A DNA stretch of 64,000 nt from CADEEN01 sp963751775 (GCA_963751775.1 CAVVVW010000027.1:70151-134150); one strand, 5' to 3'; counted from the first letter of the stretch, positions 19,568-29,883 are shown. The notes: a model not told the origin generated them from the letters alone. Program-made: numbers and translations.

Positions 19568-20004
19568 CCAGTGACACGATCACGATATACACCGACGGTG
19601 CGTGCAAGGGCAATCCGGGGCCGGGTGGCTGGGGCGCCTGGCTCAGCGTCGGCGGGCGAGAGAGGGAACTCTGGGGCGGCGAGGCACTGACCACCAACAA
19701 CCGCATGGAGTTGACGGCCGTGATCGAAGCCCTGGCGGCGCTACGGCGCCATGGCAGCAACGTCGTGATCCATACCGACAGCCAATACGTGCGCCAGGGC
19801 ATCACCACCTGGATCCACAACTGGAAGAAGCGTGGCTGGAAGACCGCCGACAACAAGCCGGTGAAGAACATCGACCTCTGGCAGCGACTGGACGCGCTGG
19901 CCGCGATGCACAAGGTGCATTGGCGCTGGGTCAAGGGCCATGCGGGCGACCCGGGCAACGAGCGTGCCGACGCGCTGGCCAACCGCGGCGCGGCCGACCT
20001 CTGA
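19564..20004 (+). CDS. rnhA: Ribonuclease HI
   Basis: Removes RNA from RNA-DNA hybrids. The 146-residue protein shows the four acidic active-site residues in context: YTDGACKGNPGPGGWG (D10), NNRMELTAVIEAL (E48), IHTDSQYVRQGI (D70) and HAGDPGNERADALAN (D134), and the basic handle WKKRGWKTADNKPVKN. ATG 19564 overlaps the upstream methyltransferase stop. The frame is intact. The 95 bases that follow before the next gene show no clear terminator. Confidence 0.97.
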   Translation: MTSDTITIYTDGACKGNPGPGGWGAWLSVGGRERELWGGEALTTNNRMELTAVIEALAALRRHGSNVVIHTDSQYVRQGITTWIHNWKKRGWKTADNKPVKNIDLWQRLDALAAMHKVHWRWVKGHAGDPGNERADALANRGAADL

Positions 20005-20099
20005 TCGCCCATCGCATTTGCTCGCTGTCGCCACGGTAGTGGCCCCGATTCGCGCCAGACCTGGCGCGGCTACAGTTGCTTGCTTGCACCGGGAGTTGC

Positions 20100-21310
20100 A
20101 TGGGTATCAAGAAGCTTCACACTTGGCTTGCCGCAATCGGCATTGCCGTGGCCGGCGGTGGCGCGTGGTGGGTCCAGAACAGGGTGCCCGGGCGCAGACC
20201 GGGCGCTCGCCGCGATGCCGGCGCTCGCGGACGCCCGGGCCTGCGTCCGCCGCGGCCGGGGTTGGCGCGGGCGCCGCGGTGGCGGTCGAGGTCGGCAAGG
20301 TCCAGCGCCTGCGCATGGAAGACGACGCGCAGGCCGTGGGCACCCTGCGTTCGCGCCAGGGCGTGATGTTGCGGCCAGAGATCAGCGGACGCGTTGCGCG
20401 GCTGGGCTTTGGCGACGGTCAGCGTGTGCGTCGTGGCCAATTGCTGGTGCAGCTCGACGACACCCTGCAGACCGCGCAACTGCGTCAGGCCGAGGCGCAG
20501 GCCGGCATCGCCAGGACCAACCTCGCGCGCAACCGCGAACTGGTGGCGGAGAATTTCGTCAGCCAGAGCGTCGTCGACCAGAGTGCCGCCGCGCTCGAAG
20601 TCGCGCTGGCGCAGGTGGCGCTGAACAAGGCGCAACTCGAGCGCATGAAGATCCTGGCGCCGTTCGACGGCGTGGCCGGGATCCGCAGCGTCGATGTCGG
20701 CGACTACGTCAAGGACGGTGCCGACCTGGTCAATGTCGAGGACACGACGCAGGTCTGGGTCGACTTTCGCCTGCCCGAGCGCTACCTGGCCAAGTTGAAA
20801 CCGGGGCAGGCCGTCGAAGTCGCGCTCGACGCAATGCCCGGGCGCACCTTCCGCGGCCAGGTCGACGCGCTCGATTCGCAACTCGACGCCAACGGCCGGT
20901 CACTGCTGGTTCGTGCGCGGCTGTCCAACCCCGACGGTGTCCTGCGCAGCGGCATGTTCGCGCGCACCCGCACCTTGCTGGCGGTGCGTGACAACGCGCT
21001 GGTGGTGCCGGAAGAGGCCCTGGTTCCGCAGGGCGGCAAGCAGTTCCTGATCAAGGTCGTCGATGGCCCGCAGGGCAAGGTGTCCCAGCGCCTGGAGGCG
21101 CGCATCGGGATGCGCATTCCCGGCAGGGTCGAGATCCTGGCTGGTGTGGTCGAGGGCGACATGGTCGTGACTGCCGGCCAGAATCGCCTGGTGCGCGGCG
21201 ATGGCCAGCCGCTGCGCGTGATCGAACTGGCCACCACGGGCCGCGCCGACGGCGCTGCGCCGCCTGTTTCCGCCAGCGGCGCGGCGCGCGGCGCGACGCC
21301 GGCAGTGTGA
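20100..21310 (+). CDS. RND efflux periplasmic adaptor (membrane fusion protein)
   Basis: Links an inner-membrane RND pump to an outer-membrane channel. ATG 20100 gives MGIKKLHTWLAAIGIAVAGGGAWW, an N-terminal membrane anchor. After a low-complexity linker come the barrel-sandwich halves (RPEISGRVARLGFGDGQRVRRGQLLVQLDD and APFDGVAGIRSVDVGDYVKDG), the helical hairpin between them, and the beta-barrel (VWVDFRLPERYLAKLKPGQAVEV). Frame changes between about 20190 and 20245, either one -1 or two +1 events, all within the linker, so its exact sequence is uncertain. The pump gene starts 17 bases after the stop. No local regulator is seen. Confidence 0.88.
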
Positions 21311-21326
21311 AATTCCGGCACCGCGC

Positions 21327-24300
21327 ATGAAGCTCTCCGATACCTCGATCCGGCGGCCGGTCCTGGCCAGCGTGATGTCGCTGCTGATCTTGCTGGTCGG
21401 TCTGGTTTCGTTCGACCGCCTGTCGCTGCGCGAATACCCGCGCATCGACGAACCGGTGGTGACGGTCAACACGGTGCTGACGGGGGCCTCGTCGGAAGTC
21501 ATCGAGTCGCAGGTGACCAAGCCGCTCGAGGATTCCATCGCCGGCATCGACGGCGTCGACATCATCACCTCGATCTCGCGCGCCGAGCGCAGCCAGATCT
21601 CGGTGCGCTTCAAGCTCGAGAAGAGCCCCGACGACGCGGCGGCCGATGTGCGCGACCGTGTTTCGCGCGTGCGCGGGCGCCTGCCCGACGCGATCGACGA
21701 GCCCATCGTGGCCAAGGTCGAGGCCGACGCCACGCCGACGATCTGGCTGGCCTTCACGAGCGAAACGCTGAGCCCGCTCGAAGTCACCGACCTGATCAAT
21801 CGCATCGTCAAGCCGCGCCTGCAGACGGTGCCCGGCGTGGCGGACATCCAGATCGGCGGCGATCGCAAGTACGCGATGCGCATCTGGCTCGACCCGGACA
21901 AGCTGGCGGCGTACCGCGTCACAGTCCAGGACGTCGAGGATGCACTGCGCAAGCAAAACCTCGAAGTTCCATCGGGCCGCATCGAGAGCCAGCAGCGTGA
22001 GTTCAACGTCACCACGCGCACCGACCTGAACACGGTGGCGCAGTTCGCCGACATCGCGCTGCGCTCGTCCAACAATTTCACGGTCCATCTGCGCGACGTC
22101 GGACGCGTCGAAGAGGCGGCGGCCAGCGAGCGTTCGCGCGTGCGGCTCAACGGCGTGCCGTCGATCTCGACCGGCGTGATCCGCAATGCGACCGCCAATC
22201 CACTCGAGGTGGCGGCCGGCGTGCGCGCACTGATGCCGCAGCTTCAGCGCGAATTGCCGGACTCGATCACCGTGGTGCAGGCCAACGATCTCTCGGTCTT
22301 CATCGACCGGTCGATCAAGTCGGTCTATGCAACGGTGGCCGAGGCGGTGGTATTGGTGGCGCTGGTGGTGTTCGTCTTCCTGCGCACCCTGCGGGCGTCG
22401 ATCATCCCGCTGGTGACCATTCCGGTCAGCCTGATCGGCTCGTTCGCGTTGATCGCGCTGGCCGGCTTCACGATCAACACGCTGACCCTGCTGGCGCTGG
22501 TGCTCGCGATCGGCCTGGTGGTCGACGACGCGATCGTCGTGCTGGAGAACATCTTCCGCCACATCGAAGAGGGCTTCACGCCCTTCCAGGCGGCAATCAA
22601 GGGCGTGCGCGAGATCAGCTTCGCCGTGGTTGCCATGACGCTGACCTTGACCGCGGTGTTCGCACCGCTGGCCTTCACGCCCGGTCGCACCGGGCGGCTG
22701 TTTACCGAGTTCGCGCTGACGCTGGCCGGCGCGGTGCTGGTGTCGGGCTTCGTCGCGCTGACGCTGACACCGATGTTGTGCAGCAAGCTGCTGCGTCACA
22801 ACCCGGCGCCCAACCGCTTCGACCGCGGCATGGAGGTGCTGCTGGTCGCGCTGACGAACGGCTACACGCGCACCCTGCGTGGCGTGCTCGCGCACCGCTG
22901 GCTGGTGCTGGTGATCATGGCCGTCTCCGCGGGCCTGAGCTGGTGGCTGTTCAGCACCGCAAAGAGCGAACTCTCGCCGCTCGAGGATCGCGGCGTGATC
23001 ATCATGCCGGTGCGGGCGCCCGATGGCGCGACGCTCGATTTCACGGCGCGTTATCTCGATGCCATCGACGCGATTGCGGCAACGTACCCGGAGTTCGACC
23101 GCCGCTTCATGTTCCTGGGCGGTGGCCAGGTATCGACCGCCACCGCGGTGCTGCGCACGGTCGACTGGAGCGATCGCACTCGAAACACGGCCGAGCTGGC
23201 GCGCTCCATGTTGCCGCGCCTGAACGTGCTGCCGGGTGTGACTGCCTTTCCGATCACGCCGCCGAGCCTGGGCCAGGGCTTTCGCGAGCGGCCGATCAAC
23301 TACGTGATCCTGACCAGCGACAGCTACGACAACCTGGCACGCGTATCGCAACAGTTCATGGCCGAGATGGCCAAGAACCCGGGCTTCGTGCAGCCCGACA
23401 GCGACCTGCAACTCAACAAGCCCGAGATCTTCATGGACGTCGACCGCGCGCGTGCGGCCGACATGGGGGTTGCGGTCGACTCGGTGGCCCGCACGGTGGA
23501 AACCATGCTCGGCGGGCGCGCCGTGACGCGCTACAAGCGCGATGCCGACCAGTACGACGTCATGGTGCAGACCGAGGGCCGTGGTCGTGCGCGCCCCGAA
23601 GACATCGATCGCCTGTTCGTGCGCGGCCGCAGCGACACCATGGTGCCGCTGTCGTCACTGGTCAAGGTGCGCGAGGCCGTCAGCCCACGCGAGCTGAATC
23701 ACTTCAACCAGCGGCGCTCGGTCTCGATCACGGCCAACCTGACGCCCGACTACTCGCTCGGCCAGGCGTTGACTTTCCTCGACCAGACCGCCGCGCGCGT
23801 CCTGCCCCAGGGTTACACCACCGAACTCAACGGCGTCAGCCGCGAATTTCGCTCGTCGTCGGGGGCGTTGGGCCTGGTCTTCGTGCTGGCCCTGGTCTTC
23901 ATCTTCCTGGTTCTATCGGCGCAGTTCGAGAGCTTCCTCGATCCGTTCGTGATCCTGCTGTCGGTGCCGCTGTCGATGGTCGGCGCGCTGCTCGCGTTGC
24001 AGTGGTCGGGTGGCACCTTGAGCGTGTATTCGCAGATCGGGCTGATCACGCTGGTGGGCCTGATCAGCAAGCACGGGATCCTGATCGTCGAGTTCAGCAA
24101 CCAGTTGAGACGCCAGGGCATGGCCGTGCAAGAAGCCGTGGTCACGGCGGCCAGCCTGCGGCTGCGGCCGATCATCATGACCACCTGTGCGATGGTGCTC
24201 GGCGCCTTGCCGCTGGCGCTGTCGGGGGGTGCCGGGGCCGAGAGCCGGCGCCAGATCGGCTGGGTCATCGTCGGCGGCATGTCGCTCGGCACGCTGCTCA

Positions 24301-24404
24301 CGATCTTCGTCGTGCCGACGGTCTACACCTGGTTTGCGCGCAAGGCTGTGCCGGGTGAAATCACCGAGCGCGCGCTCGACGACGTGCCGGTGCCGGCAAA
24401 GTAG
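21327..24404 (+). CDS. RND efflux transporter permease (HAE1-like)
   Basis: Proton-driven inner-membrane exporter of 1025 residues, the usual size. The first transmembrane segment is RRPVLASVMSLLILLVGLVSF. A periplasmic porter domain follows, then TM2-6 including GLVVDDAIVVLENI, the twin aspartates (about residues 399-400) of the proton relay, then a second porter domain and TM8-12 ending in the conserved LISKHGILIVEFSNQLR and RPIIMTTCAMVLGALPLAL. Drug or solvent specificity cannot be read from sequence. ATG 21327; no frame break across 3 kb. It ends 16 bases before a convergent moeA. Confidence 0.95.
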   Translation: MKLSDTSIRRPVLASVMSLLILLVGLVSFDRLSLREYPRIDEPVVTVNTVLTGASSEVIESQVTKPLEDSIAGIDGVDIITSISRAERSQISVRFKLEKSPDDAAADVRDRVSRVRGRLPDAIDEPIVAKVEADATPTIWLAFTSETLSPLEVTDLINRIVKPRLQTVPGVADIQIGGDRKYAMRIWLDPDKLAAYRVTVQDVEDALRKQNLEVPSGRIESQQREFNVTTRTDLNTVAQFADIALRSSNNFTVHLRDVGRVEEAAASERSRVRLNGVPSISTGVIRNATANPLEVAAGVRALMPQLQRELPDSITVVQANDLSVFIDRSIKSVYATVAEAVVLVALVVFVFLRTLRASIIPLVTIPVSLIGSFALIALAGFTINTLTLLALVLAIGLVVDDAIVVLENIFRHIEEGFTPFQAAIKGVREISFAVVAMTLTLTAVFAPLAFTPGRTGRLFTEFALTLAGAVLVSGFVALTLTPMLCSKLLRHNPAPNRFDRGMEVLLVALTNGYTRTLRGVLAHRWLVLVIMAVSAGLSWWLFSTAKSELSPLEDRGVIIMPVRAPDGATLDFTARYLDAIDAIAATYPEFDRRFMFLGGGQVSTATAVLRTVDWSDRTRNTAELARSMLPRLNVLPGVTAFPITPPSLGQGFRERPINYVILTSDSYDNLARVSQQFMAEMAKNPGFVQPDSDLQLNKPEIFMDVDRARAADMGVAVDSVARTVETMLGGRAVTRYKRDADQYDVMVQTEGRGRARPEDIDRLFVRGRSDTMVPLSSLVKVREAVSPRELNHFNQRRSVSITANLTPDYSLGQALTFLDQTAARVLPQGYTTELNGVSREFRSSSGALGLVFVLALVFIFLVLSAQFESFLDPFVILLSVPLSMVGALLALQWSGGTLSVYSQIGLITLVGLISKHGILIVEFSNQLRRQGMAVQEAVVTAASLRLRPIIMTTCAMVLGALPLALSGGAGAESRRQIGWVIVGGMSLGTLLTIFVVPTVYTWFARKAVPGEITERALDDVPVPAK

Positions 24405-24419
24405 GAACCGGGCCCGTCG

Positions 24420-25703
24420 TCAAACCAGCCCGTCGAACGGGACGACGTCGACTTCGTCGCCGGCCGCGACATCGCCCTGGCCGTGGTGCAGCACCACCAT
24501 GCCGTTGGCCACGCTCATCGACGACAGGATGCCCGAGCCCTGACTGCCGGTGATGGCCACCTGCCAGCGGCCGTCGGCGGCGCGGCTGACGATGCCACGC
24601 TGGTATTCGGTGCGGCCCGGCTTCTTGCGCAGCGCGCTGGTGCACGCGGCGCGCAGCAACGGCAAAGGTGAGGGCGCGGCGCCGCTCATCTTCAGCAGCG
24701 CCGTGCGGACGAAGGCATAGAAGGTGACCATCACCGCGACCGGATTGCCGGGCAGGCCGAACAAGATCGCCTCGTGGCCCCGCGTGGCGACCCGGCCGAT
24801 GGCCATCGGCCGCCCCGGCCGCATCGCAATGCGCCAGAAGAGCACGTCGCCCAGTTCGGCCATGATGGCCTTGGTGTGGTCCGCCTCGCCGACACTGACG
24901 CCACCCGAGGTGATGACCGCGTCGGCGCTGGCCGCGGCCTCGCTGAACGCCGCGCGCAATGCGTCGGGCTGGTCGCGCACGACGCCGAGGTCGAGTGTCT
25001 CGCAGCCCAGGCGCTGCAGCATGGCCCAGATGGTGTAGCGGTTGCTGTCGTAGACGCAGCCGGCATCGAGCGGCTCGCCGACAGAGCGCAACTCGTCGCC
25101 GGTGGAAAAGAAGGCCACGCGCAGCTTGCGCAAGACGGGCACCTCGGCGCGGCCGAGCGACGCCATCAAGCCCAGATCGGCCGGACGCAGGACGCGCCCG
25201 GCGCGCAAGGCGGCGGATCCCCGGGCCAGGTCTTCGCCAGCCAGGCGGCGGTTGTCACCGGTGCGCACGACGCCGGCCGGAATTCGCAGCAACGCGCCTT
25301 CGGCGTTGACGAATTCCTGCGGCACAACCGTGTCGAGCCCCGCCGGCATGACCGCGCCGGTCATGATGCGCAGGCATTGCCCCGCGGCGACCGTGCCGGC
25401 ATAGGCCTGGCCGGCCAGGCCTGTGCCGGCGACGCTGAGCAAGGTATCGCCAGCGGCCTGCAGATCGCTGCCGCGCAGCGCGTAGCCGTCCATCGCAGAG
25501 TTGTCATGCGCGGGCACGTCGATGCTCGAGACGATGTCGCGTGCCAGCACCCGGCCCAGGCTGGAGCGCAGAGCCAGGCTCTCGATCGCCGTCACCTGCG
25601 GCACCAGCCGGGCAATGAACTCCTGGGCCACCTCCACCGGCAGGGCCTTCGGGTCGTAACCGCCGATGCAGGACGCGATCTGTTCGAGGGTTTGCACGTT
25701 CAT
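24420..25703 (-). CDS. moeA: Molybdopterin molybdenumtransferase MoeA (copy 1)
   Basis: Inserts molybdate into adenylated molybdopterin. 427 residues with the family signatures HDNSAMDGYALR (about residue 68), IMTGAVMPAGLDTVVPQE, FFSTGDEL, ITSGGVSVGEADH (MoCF-biosynthesis domain) and LFGLPGNPVAVMVTFY. The ATG at 25701-25703 overlaps the stop of the GNAT gene (ATGA), so the minus-strand run moaA, mobA, GNAT, moeA looks like one operon. It begins MNVQTLEQIASCIGGYDPKAL, longer at the N-terminus than copy 2. The frame is intact. Confidence 0.93.
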   Translation of the reverse strand: MNVQTLEQIASCIGGYDPKALPVEVAQEFIARLVPQVTAIESLALRSSLGRVLARDIVSSIDVPAHDNSAMDGYALRGSDLQAAGDTLLSVAGTGLAGQAYAGTVAAGQCLRIMTGAVMPAGLDTVVPQEFVNAEGALLRIPAGVVRTGDNRRLAGEDLARGSAALRAGRVLRPADLGLMASLGRAEVPVLRKLRVAFFSTGDELRSVGEPLDAGCVYDSNRYTIWAMLQRLGCETLDLGVVRDQPDALRAAFSEAAASADAVITSGGVSVGEADHTKAIMAELGDVLFWRIAMRPGRPMAIGRVATRGHEAILFGLPGNPVAVMVTFYAFVRTALLKMSGAAPSPLPLLRAACTSALRKKPGRTEYQRGIVSRAADGRWQVAITGSQGSGILSSMSVANGMVVLHHGQGDVAAGDEVDVVPFDGLV

Positions 25704-26224
25704 CGCAGATCTTTCAGCATCAGGTCTTTGTCGAGGAATCGGCCGGCGATCCGGATCGCGCGTGGCAGCGTACCGTAGCGCGTGAATCCGGCGCGCAGGT
25801 ACAGGCGCACGGCGGCGTGGTTGCTGGCGGTGACGCTCAGCGTCAACAGGTGCAATTCGTGGTCGGCACTGGCGCGTTCGATCAGGGCCCGGAGCAGCTC
25901 ACGGCCTGTGCCCTTGCCTTGTTCGTCGGCCGCGACCATGGTGCCAACGACGTGGCCGAGATGGCGCACTTTGCATCGCGCGTCGCGCTCGCAACTGATC
26001 GCGCCGACCAGTCGCGCGCCGCGCCAGGCGCCGAGCGTGAAGCCGCCGTCGGCATCGGCGCCGAGCCTGGCGAAGTAGCTGTCCGCCCCGCGCTTGGCTT
26101 CGGTCGCGGCATCCGACGTGAACGCCTCTTCGTGCTGTGCCAGCGCCTGATCGCGCAGTGCCTTGTAGGCCTGGGCGTCGGCCTCGCCGAGGGCGCGCAC
26201 ACGCAGCTCAGGCGGAGGGGGCAT
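25700..26224 (-). CDS. GNAT family N-acetyltransferase
   Basis: 174-residue acetyltransferase starting MPPPPELRVRALGEADAQAY. The acetyl-CoA-binding signature VVGTMVAADEQGKGTGRELLRAL (motif A, about residues 96-118) and the C-terminal LTVTASNHAAVRLYLRAGFTRYG are clear. ATG at 26222-26224 sits inside the end of mobA (17-base overlap), and its stop overlaps the moeA start. It is thus embedded in the Mo-cofactor operon, but there is no evidence that its substrate is related to the cofactor. The frame is intact. Confidence 0.88.
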   Translation of the reverse strand: MPPPPELRVRALGEADAQAYKALRDQALAQHEEAFTSDAATEAKRGADSYFARLGADADGGFTLGAWRGARLVGAISCERDARCKVRHLGHVVGTMVAADEQGKGTGRELLRALIERASADHELHLLTLSVTASNHAAVRLYLRAGFTRYGTLPRAIRIAGRFLDKDLMLKDLR

Positions 26225-26819
26225 TTGGTCGTTGCAGTTGCGCCAGTTCGGCGGGCGTGTTGGCGTTGAAGAACGCGCTGGCGTCGTTGAATCGCACCGC
26301 CACGGCACGGTGTTGCGCGAACCAGGCGTCGATCTTGCGGCCGCCGCCATGCAGGAAGGCGACGAGGCTTTCACAGAGCTCGCTCTTCATCAGGCAGAAC
26401 ACCGGGTGTGCCTGCTCGCGACCGCCTTCCATCGTGACCGCATAGGCCAGTTCGGCCTGCCCGGCGTCGAGCGCTGCCGCCATGCGCGCCGCCAGATCGT
26501 CGGGAAAATTCGGCGTGTCGCACGGCACGGTCAGCAACAGTGGCGTTTCGCAGCGTTCGAGCCCGGCCAGGAAGCCGGCCAGCGGCCCGGCGAACTCGCC
26601 GACCGCATCGGGCCACACCGGCACGCCAAAGGATTCGTAGGCTCCGAGGTTGCGATTCGCGTTGATCATCAGCTGGCCGACCTGCGGGCCCAGGCGCAGC
26701 AGCGCGTGCAGCGCCAGTGCCACGCCGTGGTGATTCTGCAATCCTTTGTCGACACCGCCCATGCGGCTGCCGCGGCCACCCGCCAGGATCAGGCCGGTGA
26801 TGTCCTGCGTGGCGGTCAT
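26208..26819 (-). CDS. mobA: Molybdenum cofactor guanylyltransferase
   Basis: Joins GMP to Mo-molybdopterin to form the bis-MGD-type cofactor for DMSO-reductase family enzymes. The 203-residue protein has the nucleotidyltransferase motif ILAGGRGSRMGGVDKGL (residues 11-27) and the LTVPCDTPNFP metal-site strand. ATG at 26817-26819. It lies between moaA and the GNAT gene on the minus strand. Its presence implies that the organism makes at least one bis-MGD enzyme such as a nitrate reductase or formate dehydrogenase, none of which lies in this window. The frame is intact. Confidence 0.95.
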   Translation of the reverse strand: MTATQDITGLILAGGRGSRMGGVDKGLQNHHGVALALHALLRLGPQVGQLMINANRNLGAYESFGVPVWPDAVGEFAGPLAGFLAGLERCETPLLLTVPCDTPNFPDDLAARMAAALDAGQAELAYAVTMEGGREQAHPVFCLMKSELCESLVAFLHGGGRKIDAWFAQHRAVAVRFNDASAFFNANTPAELAQLQRPNAPSA

Positions 26820-26939
26820 CGGTCAGCTCCAGCGGCCACGCGGATCCGGCTTGCCGGTCCGCTGTGGCACGCCAAGGGGCATACCGGAGCCGGTGCCGCT
26901 CCCCGGGGGCGCGAACGAAGTGGGCTTGGGGCCGTCAAT

Positions 26940-28082
26940 CTAGCCTCCGATGTAGTGCATCTCGACCCTGCGCTCACCGCTATCGGCCTGCGCGATGCCG
27001 CGACCACGCAGTTCGGAGTAGCGGTCGGCGCGATGGGCCCAGATGTCGGCCACGGCACCCGTCAATTCGGCATCGCTGGCGCCGGCTTCGCGCAGCAGGT
27101 GGCGCAGGTCGTGGCCGTGGGTGGCGAACAGGCACAGGTACAGCCGGCCCTCGGTCGACAGGCGGGCGCGGTTGCAGTCGCGGCAGAAGGCCTGCGTCAC
27201 GCTGGAGATCACGCCGATCTCGCCGCCGCCGTCGACGTAGCGCCAGCGCTGCGCCGTCTCGCCGGGCACCTGGGCGGCGAGCGGCTCGAGTGCAAACATG
27301 GCGTCGAGCTGCTCGATCACTTCGGCCGACGGCAGCACGTGGTCCATGCGCCAGCCGTTGGTGCTGCCGACATCCATGTACTCGATGAAGCGCAACACGG
27401 CCGCGCTGCCGTAGTGCTCGCGAAAGTGGCGGGCCATCGGCAGGATCTGGCCGTCGTTGGTGCCGCGCTTGACGACCATGTTGACCTTGATCGGCCCCAA
27501 CCCGGCGGCCAGCGCCGCGTCGATGCCGGCCAGCACGTCGGCGACCGGGAAGTCGACGTCGTTCATGCGCCGGAAGATGGCGTCGTCGAGTGCGTCGAGG
27601 CTGACCGTGACACGGCGCAGGCCGGCGTCGTGCAGCGCCCGGGCCTTCTTCGCCAGCAGCGAACCGTTGGTCGTCAGCGTCAGGTCGAGCGGTTCGCCGT
27701 CCGGCGTGCGCAGTTCGGCCAGCATCGCAACCAAGGTTTCGAGGTGACGGCGCAGCAGCGGCTCGCCGCCCGTGAGGCGCAGCTTCTGCACGCCGTGGGC
27801 CACGAAGACCCTGGCCAGGCGGGTGATCTCCTCGAAGCTCAGCAGCGAAGGCTGTGGCAGGAAGGCGTAGTCGCGGTCGAAGACTTCCTTGGGCATGCAG
27901 TAGCTGCAGCGGAAGTTGCAGCGGTCGGTGACCGAGATGCGCAGGTCGCGCAGCGGGCGGCCGAGCACATCGCTGAGCTGGCCGGTGGCAGGCCGCAACG
28001 GCGTCGGGATCACCGGCACGGCTGCGCGGTAGCGCAGGTCGGCGATCGGGATCACGTTGGGGGGAATCGAGGCTTCGCCCAT
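26940..28082 (-). CDS. moaA: GTP 3',8-cyclase MoaA
   Basis: Radical-SAM enzyme for the first step of molybdopterin synthesis. The 380-residue protein has the SAM-cluster motif CNFRCSYC (about residue 55), the LRLTGGEPLLRRHL strand, a second cluster site FCRDCNRARLS with LYLCLF, and the C-terminal Gly-Gly (HYIGG) that is important for activity in the family. A 40-residue N-terminal extension precedes the core; a later start could be used, though ATG 28080-28082 is the first good one. A 120-base gap separates it from mobA. The frame is intact. Confidence 0.95.
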   Translation of the reverse strand: MGEASIPPNVIPIADLRYRAAVPVIPTPLRPATGQLSDVLGRPLRDLRISVTDRCNFRCSYCMPKEVFDRDYAFLPQPSLLSFEEITRLARVFVAHGVQKLRLTGGEPLLRRHLETLVAMLAELRTPDGEPLDLTLTTNGSLLAKKARALHDAGLRRVTVSLDALDDAIFRRMNDVDFPVADVLAGIDAALAAGLGPIKVNMVVKRGTNDGQILPMARHFREHYGSAAVLRFIEYMDVGSTNGWRMDHVLPSAEVIEQLDAMFALEPLAAQVPGETAQRWRYVDGGGEIGVISSVTQAFCRDCNRARLSTEGRLYLCLFATHGHDLRHLLREAGASDAELTGAVADIWAHRADRYSELRGRGIAQADSGERRVEMHYIGG

Positions 28083-28103
28083 GCGGCGATTGTGCCGTGT
28101 GCC

Positions 28104-28704
28104 TCAGTCCGTGGTCGGCAACAGGGTCGCTTGCACGGTGACCGGTGCGTCGGCCGTGGCCGCACGCCGTGCGCCCGTGTAGCGCGCGGCCCAGTACGCC
28201 TGGCGCATGGTTTCGACGCGTACTTCGCTGCCCGTCTTGGGGGCATGGATGAACCGGCCCTCGCCGATGTAGATGCCGACGTGGGAGAAAGTGCGCTTCA
28301 GGGTGTTGAAGAACACCAGATCGCCGGGCCGCAGGTCGGCCTTGTCGACTTGAATCAGTCCGCGTGCCGCGGCCTGCTCGTCGGCGCTGCGCGGCAGCAC
28401 CAGGCCCAGGCCGAGCGCGAAGACGTGGCGCGTGAAGCCACTGCAATCGAAGCCACCGCCCGCGCCACTGCTGCCGCCGGGGCGGTAGGGCACGCCGATG
28501 AAGCTCATCGCCGCTATCACCAGGCCGGCAGCTGCGTTCTCGCGGCGCCGCCGCGTCCGCCGGGGCGGCGGAATCGGCAAACGTACCGCGCTCGGCAACC
28601 AGGGCGTTCAGCGGATCGATCGACGACGCGGACGCAACACAAGGCGGCGAAAACGCGAGCATGATCGCCAGGCAACAGGCGGCATGATGCGGTTGGGGCC
28701 TCAT
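28104..28704 (-). CDS. Exported NlpC/P60 family peptidoglycan hydrolase, one frame break
   Basis: Cell-wall endopeptidase fold. The ATG at 28702-28704 gives MRPQPHHAACCLAIMLAFSPPCVASAS, a signal peptide. After a linker the NlpC/P60 domain shows catalytic Cys in GFDCSGFTRHVF, catalytic His in SHVGIYIGEGRFIHAP and the third polar residue in the following strand. The product is about 199 residues, typical of the small single-domain family. A +1 break near 28545 joins the signal peptide part (ADSAAPADAAA) to ENAAAGLVIAAMSFIG. It diverges from acuI across 160 bases in which I see no obvious regulatory sequence. Confidence 0.85.
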
Positions 28705-28864
28705 GGCCAAAAGCGTAACACGCAGCGCAGCAGACTGCAAAGCAAAAACATTAGCGTTTTCAACCACTTGTGGCGTATATCGCAGGCGAATTCGAGTTTC
28801 AGGCGTCAGCCGCTCGTCAGTCGCAGCGCCTGCAATCACGGCCATACCGGCGGAGGCAGGTTCA

Positions 28865-29855
28865 ATGTTCAAGGCGCTCGTTTTGCACAAGGACGAGGCA
28901 GGCTTTCGTGCCGGCCTCGAGTCGCTCGACGATGCGCGGCTGGCGCCGCTTGGCCGATGGCGACGTTGCCTTGGCGGTCGAGTACTCGACCCTGAACTAC
29001 AAGGACGGCCTGGCGCTGACCAACCAGGGCCCGGTGGTGCGGCAGTGGCCGATGGTGCCCGGCATCGACGGCGCGGGCACCGTGACCGAGAGCCGCCACC
29101 CGGACTGGACGCCAGGCGATCGCGTCGTGCACAACGGCTGGGGCGTCGGCGAGACGCGCTGGGGCTGTCTGTCCGAACGCGCGGTGTTGGCGGGGGCCGG
29201 CCTGGTGCGGCTGCCCGCTGCGTTCACGGCGCGCCAGGCGATGGCCATCGGCACGGCCGGCTATACCGCGATGCTGTGTGTCTTGGCCCTCGAGCAGCAT
29301 GGGCTGTCGCCGGGCGCGGGCGAGGTGCTGGTCACGGGCGCCACGGGCGGCGTGGGCAGCATCGCCGTGGCGGTGCTGTCGCGGCTGGGTCACCGGGTCG
29401 TTGCAGCCACCGGCAAGCCCGGGGAGGCGGATTACCTGCGTGCGCTCGGCGCCGCCGATGTCATCGACCGCGCCGGCCTTTCCGCACCCGGCAAGCCGCT
29501 GCAAAAGGAGCGCTGGGCGGCGGTGGTCGACGCGGTCGGCAGCCATACGCTTGCCAATGCACTGGCGCAGACGCGCTACGGCGGCGTCGTCGCCGCCTGC
29601 GGCCTGGCCCAGGGTGCCGACCTGCCGGCGACGGTCATGCCGTTCATCCTGCGCGGCGTCACGCTGGCCGGGGTCGACAGCGTGATGGCGCCACTGGCAC
29701 GGCGCCAGACGGCATGGCAGCGCCTGGCACGCGACCTCGACGCCGCGCTGCTCGAGCGCATCACCGCCGAGATCGCACTCGACGACGCCGTTGCCCGTGC
29801 GCACGACCTGATGGCCGGCCGCGTGCGCGGCCGGCTGGTGGTGCGCATCGCCTGA
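28865..29855 (+). CDS. acuI: Acrylyl-CoA reductase-like zinc-free MDR oxidoreductase (YhdH/AcuI), one frame break
   Basis: NADPH-dependent reductase of the YhdH/AcuI branch, whose members reduce acryloyl-CoA to propionyl-CoA. Starts MFKALVLHKDEAGF at ATG 28865. The sequence has the family-specific EYSTLNYKDGLALTNQGPV, the Rossmann loop VTGATGGVGSIAVAVLSRLG, and no cysteine-rich structural zinc lobe. A +1 break near 28950 joins LAP to LADGDVALAVEYS. About 330 residues. prpE follows after 28 bases on the same strand. The pair is suggestive of acrylate or 3-hydroxypropionate use; the enzyme itself could also act as a general detoxifying quinone-type reductase. Confidence 0.83.
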
Positions 29856-29883
29856 ACCATTCCCAAACCTGGAGACATGCCGC

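Noticed and set aside
21051..23411. 786-residue open frame antisense to the RND pump
   Set aside because: Composition is His/Arg/Gln/Asp-rich without any domain. It is the usual antisense shadow of a high-GC gene.
26232..28664. 810-residue open frame antisense to mobA, moaA and the NlpC gene
   Set aside because: It crosses three genes with clear motifs on the other strand and has no recognisable domain of its own.
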